The notes under the pieces: generated by a model
Database searches by the model: none
Told to the model about the DNA's origin: nothing
The model's input: only the letters and a program-made list of their open reading frames with translations
Part shown: one piece after another, positions 1 to 11,236 of the stretch
Layout: each line of letters begins with the position of its first letter
Numbering within the stretch: the stretch's first letter is position 1
From: Chiridota heheva
Taxonomy: Eukaryota; Echinodermata; Holothuroidea; Apodida; Chiridotidae
Length of the DNA: 64,000 nt
Assembly: GCA_020152595.1 (NCBI GenBank)
Contig: JAIGNY010003802.1
Span: 352,001 to 416,000 of the forward strand
Direction: 5' to 3'
Position numbers and translations under genes: made by a program

Positions 1-195
1 GTCAGGGCAGATCCAGGAAAACCCAGGGATGACTTTTCAACTCGGTGAATACTTAGAATCATGGTTCACATAGAGGCACTGGTAAATCTAGTGAGCAGCA
101 TGTGATGGTAATTATAACTAAATCATTTATTCTTTCTATAGATTAATATAATTTTAACAATTCACTATGTGAAGTGGAGCAAAATAAAAACTTAC

Positions 196-474
196 GTAAT
201 CTTTGATCAACACTTTCAGTGGCACTTTGTTCCATGCCACTCATTGCTTTAATAAGGAAAGTGTAGTTCTTCCCAGGAATCAAACCAGAAATACTTGTAT
301 TTCTGCTATCTTTACTACGATCCATGGGGTCATTACCATCATTTGGTGTGTATGATATAATGTAAGAGTCCCATACACAATTTCCTGCCTCGCACTTAAT
401 TTGATTGGTCCACATGACAGTAGCTGAGGTACTGTCATAACTGTCCACAACAAAAGTAGCCACGCTTTCCGGGT
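196..474 (-). CDS. FN3 domain exon, most 3' in window
   Basis: This exon is 279 nt (93 codons), phase 1-1. The acceptor TGATAG lies just above 474 and the donor C|GTAAG just below 196. The protein starts with D-P-E-S-V and encodes one FN3 domain: an early strand ending in the core Trp (V-M-W), the hairpin K-C-E-A-G-N-C-V-W-D-S-Y, then the loop motif L-I-P-G-K-N-Y-T-F and the final strand V-D-Q-R-L. The two Cys four residues apart before W-D-S-Y are shared with the other C-proximal domains and probably form a disulfide (inference). The gene should continue below position 1. It differs clearly from the near-identical array exons at 16.6-23.9 kb, so it is an older duplicate. Confidence 0.9.
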
Positions 475-1278
475 CTATCAAAATAAAACACAAACATCAA
501 TTTACAATTAAGATTTCGTTTATGTCCAGTTGTGGAAATTATGCTCAAATAAAAGCTTTTACTAATATAAAAGAATTGACGGTAAACTCAACTATTTATT
601 CTATATTTTGAGTCAAGATGTTTTCCAGAATGAAGAACTTTTAAATATCCTAACCTAAAAGTGTTAACAGTGGTTTTTATATTTCCTCCTATTCCCCTTC
701 TGGTTGTTTCCAAAAGCCCAGTATATTTTCGCACGAGTCCTGTATATCAGTTTCTGGTTCTATACGTACAGTATGTCTGTGATCAGAGGCGGGGAAGATG
801 TTTGAATCTGGAGTAGGGGGCACAAGATCTGGGAGGTACTTTGCAACTGTCGTATTTTCAAAGCATGTAGCACAACAGTATACTCCCCTTCCCTTAACAC
901 CACTGAAAAATTGATAATTTTATTGGTCCAAATATTATTAGGTACCCATTTTTTATTTTACAAGTTTAAAAGTTCAAGATTTTTGGCCTAAAATATCTGT
1001 AAAATAGAACAATTTGGAAAATTTATAGATCATAAGTCTTGAAATTGGAAGGATTTAGACTTATCTGCTTATAGATCATGATTAGCCAATTGCATTAGCC
1101 ATGAATCAGAATATATCAAATTGATTTTAATGTCTAAAATAATGTGACAAGCAAATAAGGGGTCCTGAAGAATTATTCAGCAGGCTATCATTTTTGTGCT
1201 GAGAATAAATGTAACTCGGTATATCAGTATATATAAATTAGACCAGATAGCCCAAATTCACATCCAATTTCAGCGAGA
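475..1278. other. Intron, no feature recognised
   Basis: First part of the long intron between the exons at 0.2 and 8.8 kb. It is AT-rich with stops in all frames. I see no gene, RNA or clear repeat in it. Confidence 0.5.
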
Positions 1279-1446
1279 CAGTCAGTGGCAAGAGTCCCCA
1301 TTGTATGTTTTTTTCAGAACCCCAATTAATGACGCTCTACGAGTGAAATTAGGGGTATTTTGCAGTCAGTAGCAAGAGTCCCCATTGTATGTTTTTTGCA
1401 GAACCCCAATTAATGACGCTCTACGAGTGAAATTAGGGGTATTTTG
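1279..1446. repeat. 84-bp tandem duplication
   Basis: Two adjacent copies of an 84-bp unit, starting at about 1279 and 1363. They share 'gcaagagtccccattgtatg' and 'aattaatgacgctctacgag' with only a few substitutions. Confidence 0.85.
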
Positions 1447-1559
1447 CTTGATGTTTATGTTACTTTCTTTTTTCTGTCAATAAAAAGATAAATTAGCCTA
1501 TAATAAGGGGACTTAAATATATTTTAATAGTTGGAATAACATTTTTTTTTAACCCTGTA

Positions 1560-2100
1560 AAGGGGTACCTTTTAAACTTTACAAAAAAGATGGGGAGGGC
1601 TTGCAGTTTATGCCATGACAATGGTCCGGGTCCAAAAAGTTTTCCCTTGCATCGCCCATTTCAAAGATGCCCAACTAATAAAATTTGGGGTGAATAACAC
1701 ACTCTAGAAAGACACTATTTTAAAGAGATTTTACAAATTGTAAGCTGGGAAAATAAATGTGGGCAAAGGAGAAGAATTTAAGTAAAACAAAGTCCAAAAT
1801 ATAGGGTTGTTGGGCCCCAACTTTGTCTTTCCATAAAATTTAGAACAGTAGATCTGCGCAAAGGGGTGAAATTTCACAATTTTAGTTTTTTTGGTGATAC
1901 TTGTGTTACTTTCTTTAATGAAAAGATCATATATATAATTTTTGAAGGAAATAGCACTTGTTTTTTTAAAAGACACTTTTCCTTCTGTAAAAGGGCACCT
2001 TTCCCTCACAAAAAGGGCACTTTTCCTTTCTGAAAAAGGGCACTTTTTAAACTTTTGAGAAAAGTGGAGGATTTGCCCCCTGTGGGCTCCCCCACCCCCA
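1560..2100. repeat. Dispersed repeat with 'aaaagggcac' tandem units
   Basis: This stretch contains imperfect repeats of a unit of about 25-30 bp built on 'aaagggcac(c/t)ttt' (about 1965-2055), preceded by 'aaccctgtaaaggggtacct' near 1550. The minus-strand reading frames here are open only because the unit lacks stops. They show no domain, so I treat the region as a repeat, not a gene. Confidence 0.5.
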
Positions 2101-2109
2101 TTCCGCCGC

Positions 2110-2290
2110 CTATGTCTGTGATCATGTTGAGCGATTTGTGACCATTCAAAAGTTTGTAATCCCATGAAGCAGTGTATGATTCTGTTAAATAGTATGTGAT
2201 TCTCTGCAGTTGTTTGTGATCCACTAAAGTACTTTTGTAATTCTCTCCAACTGTTTGTGATGCTGTAAATTAGTTTATGATTCAAATTTT
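2110..2290. repeat. About 33-bp minisatellite ('tttgtgattctct')
   Basis: Degenerate tandem units containing 'tttgtgat' or 'tgtgattct' recur at about 33-bp spacing, five or six times. Confidence 0.6.
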
Positions 2291-2375
2291 TCCCCATTAG
2301 AAAACAAAACATTAGTGTCAATTGATTGACCCAGCATATTCAACCTAAATGGAAAAAAACAAGACACCACAAACG

Positions 2376-2640
2376 ATACAAATCCCCTCACCGCTAGAAA
2401 CATGCTTTCCACCCTGTCACAGCTGCCATCCCACCCTCTGATCCACATGACGTCCCATTTTGCATCCCACCTACAAGAAATCATACATGAAATCCAGATG
2501 CCAATCCACCACATGACCTATATGCCATCATTCCTGCAATCAAGATGACATTCCACCACATGCCATCCCTCCCTGTACATGTGCCATCCTACCCTGTCCC
2601 ACATGCCATCCCTCCCTGTATGACGTGCCATCCCACCCTG
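2376..2640. repeat. 'catgccatcccaccctgt' satellite, left block
   Basis: Degenerate units of about 22-26 bp carrying 'catgccatcccaccctgt' end abruptly at the (TTTG)n tail of the LINE at 2641. The same satellite resumes beyond the other end of the LINE at about 6566. The lead-in 'gatacaaatcccctcac' also occurs at about 62448, showing that this is a dispersed repeat. Confidence 0.75.
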
Positions 2641-3208
2641 TTTGTTTGTTTGTTTGATGAGGTCTTAACGGCACCACGACAACGAAGGTCAAATTGTGCC
2701 TGAGAGGTCAGATCATTTTAGAGGTAGTAAGGAAAGAGACCAGGGGAAGAATGAGAGAAATTCAAGAACAAAAGCCAGAAAGCTGTGATCGAGAGAGGAG
2801 GTGCATGGGTAAAACTAAAAAACAGAGTAGAGAGGGGGTGGAAGAGGAGGATTAAATATGGTTGTAGAGGGATGCATGCTGAAGGAAGGAGACTATTTTA
2901 TCTGGAGGATTTTTTTGGAAGAACTCAGCAATTGAGTTGTGGGGGCGAGAGAAGCTCTGGGAAGGTTGTACAGGGGCAAGCAAAGGAGAGCGTGTTGGAT
3001 TGTAAGGATGCAGTGGCAATTGTTACAGAGGGTTGGGGAACCAATAAGGAGGTGGGAGTGAGTGAGGTGGGTGTGACCAATTCTAAGGCGGGTAATATGA
3101 GCGTTGTCGATCTGAGAAAGGTTGTTGATGGTGGATTTGATCGGGATTGTGGGCTGGATAACATGGAGTTTATTATCAATTTGGAAGTTCCATAAGGTTT
3201 GCCAGCGG

Positions 3209-3877
3209 TCACGAACAAGAGAAGCGATAAAGCGGTTTGATGTCAGAGAGGGTTTTGGGAAAAGGGGAAGGGAGGAGGTTAAGGGCAAGCTTAGCGGCTG
3301 TATCAGCCCTGTCATTGCAAGGGATGCCAACATGGCTGGGTATCCAGAAGAAAAGAACACTTTTCCTGCAGAGGGTGGGAGAAAAGAGTTTCCGGAGGAG
3401 GAGGTGGCAGGTGAGGTTATCCCATTTAAGATTGAGTAATGAAGTAAGAACAGCCTTTGAGTCAGAAAATGGCAAAGTGACTAAGAGGAGAGTACTCAAT
3501 AAAGTTGAGGGCGAGGAGAATGGCCTTAGCCTCGGCTGAAAAGATGGATGAGTGGTCAGGAAGTCTGCTACTGAGGGTGATGTCTTGGATGATGGCAGCA
3601 GCAGCTGTCTTGTTGGATTCCTTGGAGCCATCAGTATAGATGGAGGTGTAATTTGAGAGTTGGTCTTTGATTTGGTTGTGGAGATTGATGAAGAGATTAG
3701 GGTGAGTTTGAGTTTGTTATAAGTGGAGAGGTCTAGGTGGACAGAAGGAAGGGGGGTGGCCCAAGGCGGAAAAGTGGGCCAGGAATAGGTGCCGAGAGTG
3801 GCGGGGTTGATGCCAAGTTGAAAGAGGTCTGATTTAATGCGTAAGCTGAAGGGGAGATAGGGTTTTAGTCCTATCAA
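3209..3877 (-). pseudogene. RNase H domain of LINE copy 1
   Basis: The frame contains the RNase H core: F-S-D-S-K-A-V (catalytic Asp), then W-I-P-S-H-V-G-I and N-D-R-A-D-T-A-A-K. The last of these is the H...D pair typical of LINE RNase H. In LINEs this domain removes the RNA strand after target-primed reverse transcription. The N-terminal half sits in another frame and the 5' part is scrambled by frameshifts, so no functional product is expected. The copy at 59.1-59.6 kb keeps the domain in one longer open frame. Confidence 0.8.
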
Positions 3878-5400
3878 AGAGGAGGAGAAATTGGGGTACC
3901 TAATGAGGTTGTAAACAGGGTTCTGGGTGTTGGTGAGGACTCTAAAAGCATAGGAGAGGCTAAGCTTTTTACATCTAAGTAGAAGGGGGGGTTCGTTGGC
4001 TTCAACATGAAGGCTAGTGATTGGGGAGGTCCTGTAGGCTCCTAGACAAAGCCTGAGGGCTTCATTTTGGATGGTGTTAATGTGGTTGAGGTATGAGTTG
4101 TGAGCGACACAGTAAACAATATTGCCATAGTCAAGCTTGGCACGAATGGTGAGCCTGAAAATTTTGAGGAGAGCATAAGCGGTTCGCTCCCCAAGTAGTG
4201 TTGGAGAGCAGTCGGAGGAGGTTGAGGGAGCTATTGCATTTTAGTTTCAGGTTGGTGATGTGTGGCTTGTAGGTGAGCTTGGGGTCTAGAGTTAGACCAA
4301 GGAACTTTGTGTTTTCAACTTTAGGGATGCGATTCCCATTGAGCACAAAGTTCGGGTTGGGGTGGAGGTTGTTGAAATGACAAAAGTGCATGCAGACTGT
4401 CTTGTCTTTGGAGAATCTAAAACCGTTATTGTTGCTCCAGACTTGCAGCTGATTGAGGCTGGTTTGAAGCCTATTTTCAACAATAGGAAAGCTAGGGAGG
4501 AGTAGAAGATGGTGAAGTCATCCACATAGAGGGTACGTTTGATGCTGGGGCCAAGGTCATTCCCGATGTCATTGATGCTCAAGTTGAAGAGAGTGGGGAG
4601 AGGATGCTGCCTTGGGGGCGCCCTCTTCTTGGGGGTACTGGCTTGGAGAGGGTGTATCTGAACTTGGAACTGCCTGGGTGAGAGGAAGTTTTGAATAAAG
4701 ATGGGGAGGTGGCCTCTGAGGCCAATGGTGTGAAGTTTCGGGTAATGCCGTATTTCCAAGTAGTGTCGAAAGCTTTCTCGAGGTCAAAAATATGGCAATG
4801 AGGTGTTCCTTTTTGCAAAGGATTCCCGGATAAGCGGTGTCGAGTGTAATTAACTGGTCTAGGGTATTGCGACGTTTTGGAAGCCGCTTTGGTGAGAGAG
4901 GATTCTGTTGGTCTCGAGGAACCAGTTTAGTCTCTGATTAATGATCTTTTCCATAATTTTACAGAGACAGCAAGTAAGGGCGATGGGTCGGTAGCTGGTG
5001 GGGTCGGTGCTATCCTTCCCCGGTTTAAGGACGGGATGACAATAGCTGTCCTCCAGATAGGGGGAAAGGAGTGTGAGGACCAAATGTGGTTGAAGATGGT
5101 GAGTAGGGTAGTGGTGGCTTTGATGGGGAGGTGTTTCAGAAACTGATAGGGGATGTTATCTGGGCCCTTGGAGGTGCAGCCAGCGTCGCTGATGGCTTGG
5201 TTTAATTCAGAAAGGGTGAGAGGGGTGTTGTAGCTTTCGGGTTGTCAGAGGAAAAGTGATTCTCCGGGCTTCATCGCATAAGCTTTTTGATTTTGAAAGC
5301 ATTGGAGTAGTTGGTCGAGGCCGAGATGTTGCTGAAAGAGGCGGCGAGGTGGTCAACGATGTCTTTTTGCGGTGAGAAGGTCTCCATTCCAAGAGATGGG
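3878..5400 (-). pseudogene. Reverse transcriptase region of LINE copy 1
   Basis: RT blocks are spread over several frames. They are S-Y-R-P-I-A-L-T-C-C-L-C-K and M-E-K-I-I-N-Q-R-L-N-W (4.86-5.08 kb), D-L-E-K-A-F-D-T-T-W (about 4.78 kb) and the catalytic L-Y-V-D-D-F box (about 4517-4528). The Y-x-D-D Asp pair is kept. Frameshifts between the blocks mean the enzyme is dead. The order and spacing match the RT of copies 2 and 3. Confidence 0.85.
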
Positions 5401-6523
5401 AGATGGAAGATTTGCCTACTCTGCCGTGGAAGCTGTTAACCATTCTCCAAATCTTCTTAGTGGGGTGTTGGTGGTGAGAGAAGAGATAAAGTTGTTCCAA
5501 GTGTTGGTTTTACTGTCCTTGATAGTGCGTCTGGCCTTGCACGGCTGATGCGAAAGAGGTTAAGGTTATGGGTGGTCGGGTTAGTTTTAAAGTTCCTGAG
5601 GGCTCTTTTCCTGTTCTTGATGGCGGTTTTTGCAGTCATCTGAGAACCAGGGGTTGGGGATGATTTGGGGTTTGGAGGTTTTGGGAATTGAGCAGGTGGC
5701 GATGTTGATAAGGATATTACTGAAGTTAGACATGGGATCCTCATCCTCGAGAAGATGGGGAGAGGTGTGAGTCACAGAGGGTTTCAAAAAGGGACCAGTC
5801 AGCCTTGTCGAGGTTCCAGTTGGGGTGTGCTCAGTGGGGATTTGAAGATTGGAGTGTATAAGAAGAGGGTAATGATCACTACCACAGAGGTCAGCAGTGA
5901 CTCTCCAACTAAAGTCAGGGAGGAGGTTAGGGGAACAGATAGACAGGTCAATACAGGTGAGAGAGCCTGTGGCAGGATGAAGGTAGGTCGGGAGTTAGTG
6001 TTCAGTAAGGACAGGCTGTGCTGACGGAGGCGTTTTCGATGAACTTGCCTCTAGGGGTGGTGGTATTAGAGCCCCACAGAGGTTGTGAGCGTTGAAGTCA
6101 CCAAGAAGGATGAAGGGGTGGGAAGCTGAGAGATGAGGTTGTTAAGGCTGGTTGGTTGAATGTTGGTGTTGGGAGGAGATAGATATTGCAGAGAGTGAAA
6201 GTTTTGTGGTGTGGAGGGAGATAGAAATACAGATGGCCTGAAGGTCGGTGTGCACACGAACAGGGCTGTGTGGGATATCGTGTCTGAGAATGGAGACGCC
6301 ACCACAGGCCCTGTCAGCATCCACTTGATGTTTGTGATAGCAAGCAAAGTTGTTAAGGGAGTAAATGGTCGGTGGTTTTCAAGAAAGTTTCTTGTAGGCA
6401 GAAGACGACCGGGTTGAAGGTGGAGGCCAGAAGGTCGATTTCTTCAGAATTGGCCTTAAGGCTCCTAATGTTCCATTGTATGATGTTGTGGGTGTTATTG
6501 TAATTGATTGTGGTGTATGCCAT
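5401..6523 (-). pseudogene. APE-type endonuclease of LINE copy 1, with ORF2 start
   Basis: The ORF2 ATG is the complement of 6521-6523. Downstream come Q-W-N-I-R-S-L-K-A-N and V-V-F-C-L-Q-E-T, the Asn and Glu motifs of APE endonucleases that nick the target DNA. The C-terminal S-D-H-Y-P-L-L motif with the catalytic His lies at about 5870. The frame is open for the first 45 or so codons and then shifts repeatedly. The same N- and C-motifs appear in copy 2. Confidence 0.85.
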
Positions 6524-6565
6524 AAAGGAGGCGGGGGGTTATCTGGAGGAAGATCTGCTGGGTGC

Positions 6566-6930
6566 CACAGACCATTCTATCCTATCCAACATGATATCCC
6601 ACCTTGTCCCATATGCCATCCCACCTGAAATCCACATGCCATCCTGTCCCACATGTCATGCCACCCTGTCCCATGTCATCCCACCCTATCCCCAAGCCAT
6701 TTCATCTTGTCCCACATGCCATTCCAGCCTGTCATAAATGCCATGACATCACCTTGTTCCACATGCCAGGCACCCTGTCCCACATACCATTTACATAGTC
6801 CCACATGCCATCCCACCCAGTTCTACATGACATGACATCCTGTCCCACATTCCATGGCACCCTGTCTCACATGCCACCCTGTCCCACATGCCATCCCACC
6901 CTGTCCCATTTCATTCTATCATGTCCCCGT
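6566..6930. repeat. 'catgccatcccaccctgt' satellite, right block
   Basis: Continuation of the satellite at 2376-2640 on the far side of the LINE. It has about 15 degenerate units with 'cccacatgccatcccacc'. The plus-strand frames are open and His/Pro/Cys-rich only because the units lack stops. Confidence 0.75.
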
Positions 6931-7019
6931 TGCCATCCCACCTTCATCCCAATTCCTACATCCACTAATCATTCTGCCATCTTCAACCCAACATGCCCCA
7001 TTCACCTACCATCTCCCTT

Positions 7020-7290
7020 CACCTGCCATCCTCCATTCATCTACTATCCTCCATTCATTTACTATCCTCCATTCACCTAACACCCTCCTTTGCCTTCCAT
7101 CATCCATTCATCTACCACCCTCCTCCATTCATCTACCACCCTCCTCCATTCATCTACCACCCTCCTCCATTCATCTACCACCCTCCTCCATTCATCTACC
7201 ACCCTCCTCCATTCATCTACCACCCTCCTTCATTCATCTACCACCCTCCTCCATTCATCTACCACCCTCCTCCATTCACTTATCATCCTC
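7020..7290. repeat. 21-bp tandem repeat ('ctccattcatctaccaccct')
   Basis: About ten copies of a 21-bp unit, near-perfect between about 7095 and 7270, with more degenerate 18-bp relatives to the left. Because 21 is divisible by 3, all three plus-strand frames stay open and encode 7-residue repeats such as I-H-L-P-P-S-S. I do not consider these genes. Confidence 0.85.
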
Positions 7291-7479
7291 TATTCCCCAA
7301 TATGCTTCATTCAGCTTCCATTCACCTACTACCTCAACCCACACCTTTTCAAGTCTAGAATGCATTTTTTCTCAGCTCTTTCGAAGCAAGTCTCATTTAT
7401 ATAAATTTCTTTTCATAAAAATAGTTGGAATTCTTTTCCGAAGGCAGAAATCTTTTGTTCCCAAGTAGCTGAACAATGC

Positions 7480-7640
7480 ATGAGGTTAGATGGACAATGG
7501 ATGTGGACAGACAGATGTATGGATGGACAATGCATGCGGATGGACGGACGGACAATGAATGTAGATGGACAGATGGACGGACAATGGATGTGGACTGATG
7601 GATAATGGATGTAGATGCTTGGGTGGACAAAAAAAAGATG
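7480..7640. repeat. 'gatggacaatgnatgtgg' minisatellite
   Basis: Degenerate tandem units around 'gatggac(g)gacaatg(g/a)atgt(g/a)ga'. Confidence 0.6.
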
Positions 7641-8020
7641 CTATAATAACCACCCTTTACTACTACGTTAATGTTTGTTCTTTTGCACTTTTAGGCATAT
7701 GCCATGGAAAGCACACACAAGTCACAACGACTTGTTTTCAGTGTGGCCCCAAGGAATTTGCCAGGATAAGAAGTGGATGAACACTGGGTTAACACCCTGC
7801 TCTTTTCGAAAAGTTTCAGAGAACAAGGTAGGGGATGAATCTCCCACCATGCGACGGCTTTATGTCCCCTCTGAAGGAAAGTGAGCGCTATTCAACCATT
7901 GGCACTCTTTCCCAAATGTCGGGTAGGGAAGAAGGTGTGATGCAGTAGACAAACCTCTGCGCTTTATGTCAGCGTATATCATTCTGCATATCTGTGGAAA
8001 AAGCACTGGTTGAATCACTG
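7640..8020. other. Intron, no feature recognised
   Basis: I see no domain, RNA or repeat here. The short open frames show no recognisable protein. Confidence 0.4.
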
Positions 8021-8024
8021 TTGG

Positions 8025-8095
8025 ACTTTAACCTGGGACCTCCAGGATCTCAGTTGTACGCTCAGCAGACTGAGCTATTTGTCTCCCTATATCAA
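8025..8095 (-). mobile_element. tRNA-like SINE head fragment
   Basis: On the minus strand 'tagctcagtctgctgagcg' resembles a pol III A box and tRNA D-arm, and 'aggttaaagtcc' a degenerate B box at tRNA-like spacing. The T-loop differs from a functional tRNA, so it is more likely a SINE or pseudo-tRNA. Confidence 0.45.
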
Positions 8096-8793
8096 AACCT
8101 ATGCAGTAAATATCATATATTCTTGGAAACTGTAGCATGTACATTCCAACATAAATACAAATATTGAGCAACTTAGCTCCATAGATTTTTCAAAATATAA
8201 TACTTGATGCTCAAATACTCTTACTAACAAACTGACATGTATGTTCGAAGTACATGGGTACACTTTGTCAGGGACATCTAGGGAAGCAGAGGGAGCTGGA
8301 GCTCAACCATTGTGTAAGAAATTTTTTTATGACTGTTGAAGTATCATGCTTTAACATTCACCCTTTACTTCATTCATACCATACGGTCTCATCACCAAAT
8401 TTTCTTATTTTTCCCTCTCATTAGTTTCGTGTGTAAACGATCTTTAAATGAAAGAGTGCTTTCCCTCAAAAACCAAAATTAATTAACTCACTGGTAATTT
8501 GGGGATGCAAGTGTAAAAACTGACCAAGGGTATAATACCTCAGATCCCCAACCCCCAACTCTCCAACCCCTGAGCTGGGGTATTTCAAGGTCGGGTTTTA
8601 AAGCAATTTAATAACATAAATAATGTACAGACCAATGCACTAAGTTTTTCTTGGGGAGTTTTCCTAACTCTCTTCAACATCTCTGGCTATGTCTTTGACT
8701 TTTACAAAAAGAAAAACTTCAACTCATATCACACACAAACACCCAGTTTTCTGTCAATTTTAAACCTCAACACATTTTTGTCAGCTAACTTAC
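8096..8793. other. Intron, no feature recognised
   Basis: AT-rich intron end preceding the donor of the next exon. It contains a C-rich patch near 8548-8570 and nothing else I can name. Confidence 0.4.
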
Positions 8794-9072
8794 ATGTGCG
8801 CTGCGTAGCTGTATTGGCTGTGCTCATTTGGAAACCACTAACTGCTCTTATTTCAAAGGTGTACTCCTCCCCAGGGATAAGAGATGAAATCTCCGTGGAA
8901 GTGTCATTCTTGCCACTGGTCGTTGATTTACTGGTTGTGGCAGAGCTGTATGTGATGTTATAGGATTCCCAGTCACATACACTACTATTGCACTTGTCCT
9001 TAATTGCCCAATTCAGATCAACTGAATTGGTTGAATAATCAGTAACATCAAATGTTTGAACTGATTCCGGAT
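8794..9072 (-). CDS. FN3 domain exon
   Basis: This exon is 279 nt (93 codons), phase 1-1. The acceptor TTTGCAG is just above 9072 and the donor T|GTAAG just below 8794. The frame is open throughout and starts D/Y-P-E-S-V-Q-T-F. It has L-N-W-A, the hairpin K-C-N-S-S-V-C-D-W-E-S-Y-N-I-T-Y, the loop L-I-P-G-E-E-Y-T-F-E-I and the end T-A-T-Q-R-T. It contains no ATG near its start and is easy to miss by ORF calling. The hairpin Cys pair is kept, with Glu instead of Asp in W-E-S-Y. It joins in frame to the exons at 11.2 and 0.2 kb. Confidence 0.9.
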
Positions 9073-9675
9073 CTGCAAATCAAAATACCAAAAGTGTTAT
9101 TAATCAAAAAAGTGATGGTTAAAGTTAAAGGATAAGTGATCACATCACATTAACATATTTATATGACAGAGGACAAAATGTTTAAAGGAGTACAATGAAA
9201 TCTGATTAATAGTCATTTGAAATATATCAAAGTCCAAGGTATAACACCTGACATAAGAAATTTTCTGAATAATTGGGCCTTAAAATTCTAAAATCAGCAA
9301 TTTTACTACCTCTCACTATCCCTAAACTTTTTTTATTTTAACTGAAACTGACTGGTGAACAAAAGTTGTTGATAATGCCTTAAATTGTCATACATATACT
9401 CTTTTTACAACAATTCATATTCTAACTAAAAACAGTGTTCAACAACGCGCCCAAAAATTTGTTTGCCCGCTGGGCACAAATTGCTTAGTTTGCATATATT
9501 TGTCCAATTTTTCCTACTTCTGCTTTCATTCCTCAAAAGATCAATATCTTAGCTTTCATAAAAACCAAACTTGTCATGAAACAAAATGAAAGGAAAGTTG
9601 TCAAAAATTCATATGAAAAGAACATTACAAAAATTTGGCTGACATTTTTAAAACCCCTGGTAGAGTAAGGGTTAA
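9073..9675. other. Intron, no feature recognised
   Basis: AT-rich intron sequence. No gene or RNA is seen. Confidence 0.4.
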
Positions 9676-10300
9676 AGGATTAGTTCAGGGGTCAAGTTTG
9701 CCTTATATGAAAGAGGACTTCAAAAGAAACAAAATGGTGAAGAAAGTGCTCAAAATTCTTATTCCGTTAAAGGATTAGTTCAATGGTGAAGCACGTCCAT
9801 CTTATATGAGAGAGGACTTCAAAAGAAACAAAATGGCGAAGAAAGCATTCAAAAATCTTATTCCGTTATGGAGATTTTAAGGCAAGTTTAATGTTTGGTA
9901 TCATTTGTGTAGAAAAGACTAAAATCAGACTAGTTGTGATGTCATAGCTTCAGATTCCTCAAAGTATTTATAAATTCTATCATATTTTGTCCTGTGATTT
10001 TGTGGCTTAAAAACCATGGGATATGTCAAAAAAGTAGTAAAACTGAATCTAGGAAGTGTATTTATAATATACCACCTCAAGAAAGTTTGAGGAAAAATAA
10101 TATAAATAGTGCAAAAATTAAATAATTACCTTTCCATAGTAGACTTACTACACCAGTTATTTCTACACATTAAACAAGAGCTTTAAACCTGAATATCTCC
10201 TTAATGGAATAGGAGTTTTGCAATGCTTTCTTCACCATTTTGTTTCTGCTGAAGTCCTCTTTCATATAAGATGGACATGCTTGACCACTGAATTCATCCT
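9676..10300. mobile_element. Long-TIR MITE, copy 1
   Basis: The left arm starts 'aggattagttcaggggtcaag' after TTAA (9672-9675). The right arm ends with its inverse, '...cttgaccactgaattcatcct', followed by TTGA. The arms pair over roughly 150-170 bp, sharing 'gaggacttcaaaagaaacaa' with its complement. The first 95 bp or so of the left arm are tandemly duplicated (a second start follows the TTAA at 9767-9770). The centre has no ORF. A second copy lies in opposite orientation at 36979-37551. TTAA flanks suggest mobilisation by a piggyBac-like transposase (inference). Confidence 0.75.
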
Positions 10301-10860
10301 TTGATGTTTCAGAGAGCATTCATACGTTAAACACGTACAATAAAATTGTAAATAAGCGAAAAGTATTTGCATTAAACTTTAATAAAATATCTATATATGA
10401 TGAAATAGTTATGCTTCTGTCAAAATGATGACCACTAAATGCACAATGGTATGTTATGCTATAATTCAATGATTCATTCTTGCTTCATACTAAGCACACC
10501 ACTGTGTAAGTAAAATATTAGAATGGTATATTGTACACCAATGTCATCAATGCATTTTGCAAGAAATCATCCATTCACCATTGAAGTAATAGAAGAAGAA
10601 AAACAACTTAGTGCATGGAAAAATATGCTCTTGGTTTGAATTCATATGCTGTAAATTTCTATATCAATATGATTATTTCTAAAATCATCATTCATCTAAG
10701 GTTTGGTTGCATTTAAAAAATGACTATTTTTGCTTTAGAAATTTTTGAAGTATCATTTTTGTGACTTCCACATGGTCCAAATTTGAAATTTTCTCATATT
10801 GAATAATAATTTTCTTCCTCACACATACTTTCCAGCTGAATTGTGTGTGATCTCGCTTGC
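10301..10860. other. Intron, no feature recognised
   Basis: AT-rich intron. Nothing recognisable. Confidence 0.4.
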
Positions 10861-10863
10861 ACA

Positions 10864-11225
10864 TACTCTATTACAAAGGATCTATTGTTACAAAGGCTCC
10901 ATTAATACAAAGGCTCTATTATTACATAGGTTCTAATATTACAAAGGCTCAATTATTAAAAAGACTCTATTATTACAAAGGCTCTATTAATAAAATGACT
11001 ATTATTATAAGGCTTTATCATTACAAAGGCCCTATTGTTACAAAGGCTCTATCATTACAAAAGCTCTATTATTACAAAGGTTATAATATTACAAAGGCTC
11101 TATTATTAAAATGGCTCTATTATTACAAAAGCTCTATTATTACAAAGGCTTTATTATCATGAAGGCTATATTATTATAACGGCTCTATTATTACAAAGGA
11201 TCTTTTAGTACAAAGCATCTTATAG
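10864..11225. repeat. 17-bp tandem repeat ('ctctattattacaaagg')
   Basis: About 20 copies, some with 1-2 bp indels, running to within about 10 bp of the donor of the next exon. It therefore occupies the start of the downstream intron. The plus-strand Tyr/Lys-rich frame is a by-product. Confidence 0.85.
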
Positions 11226-11236
11226 TACAAACTTAC

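Larger units (their letters stand above)
2641..6565 (-). mobile_element. RNase H-bearing non-LTR retrotransposon, copy 1 (degenerate)
   Basis: Minus-strand LINE. Its 3' end is at 2641, a short (CAAA)n-type tail seen as TTTG repeats on the plus strand. Reading 5' to 3' it holds an ORF2 start, an APE-type endonuclease, a reverse transcriptase, RNase H and a 3' UTR. The frame is broken many times by indels and stops. It is truncated at its 5' end just upstream of the ORF2 ATG, so ORF1 is missing. An APE endonuclease with RT and a downstream RNase H fits the I/Jockey-related groups of LINEs; the exact clade is an inference. Both flanks are the same satellite, so it inserted inside that array. Confidence 0.9.

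Noticed and set aside
2275..2514. Minus-strand Trp/Cys/Met-rich frame that looks protein-like
   Set aside because: It lies over satellite units and has no known domain; composition follows the repeat.
6504..7468. Plus-strand His/Pro- and Ser/Pro-rich open frames of 60-204 codons
   Set aside because: All three frames are open because the 21-bp and 22-26-bp units lack stops; no domain and no splice or start context.
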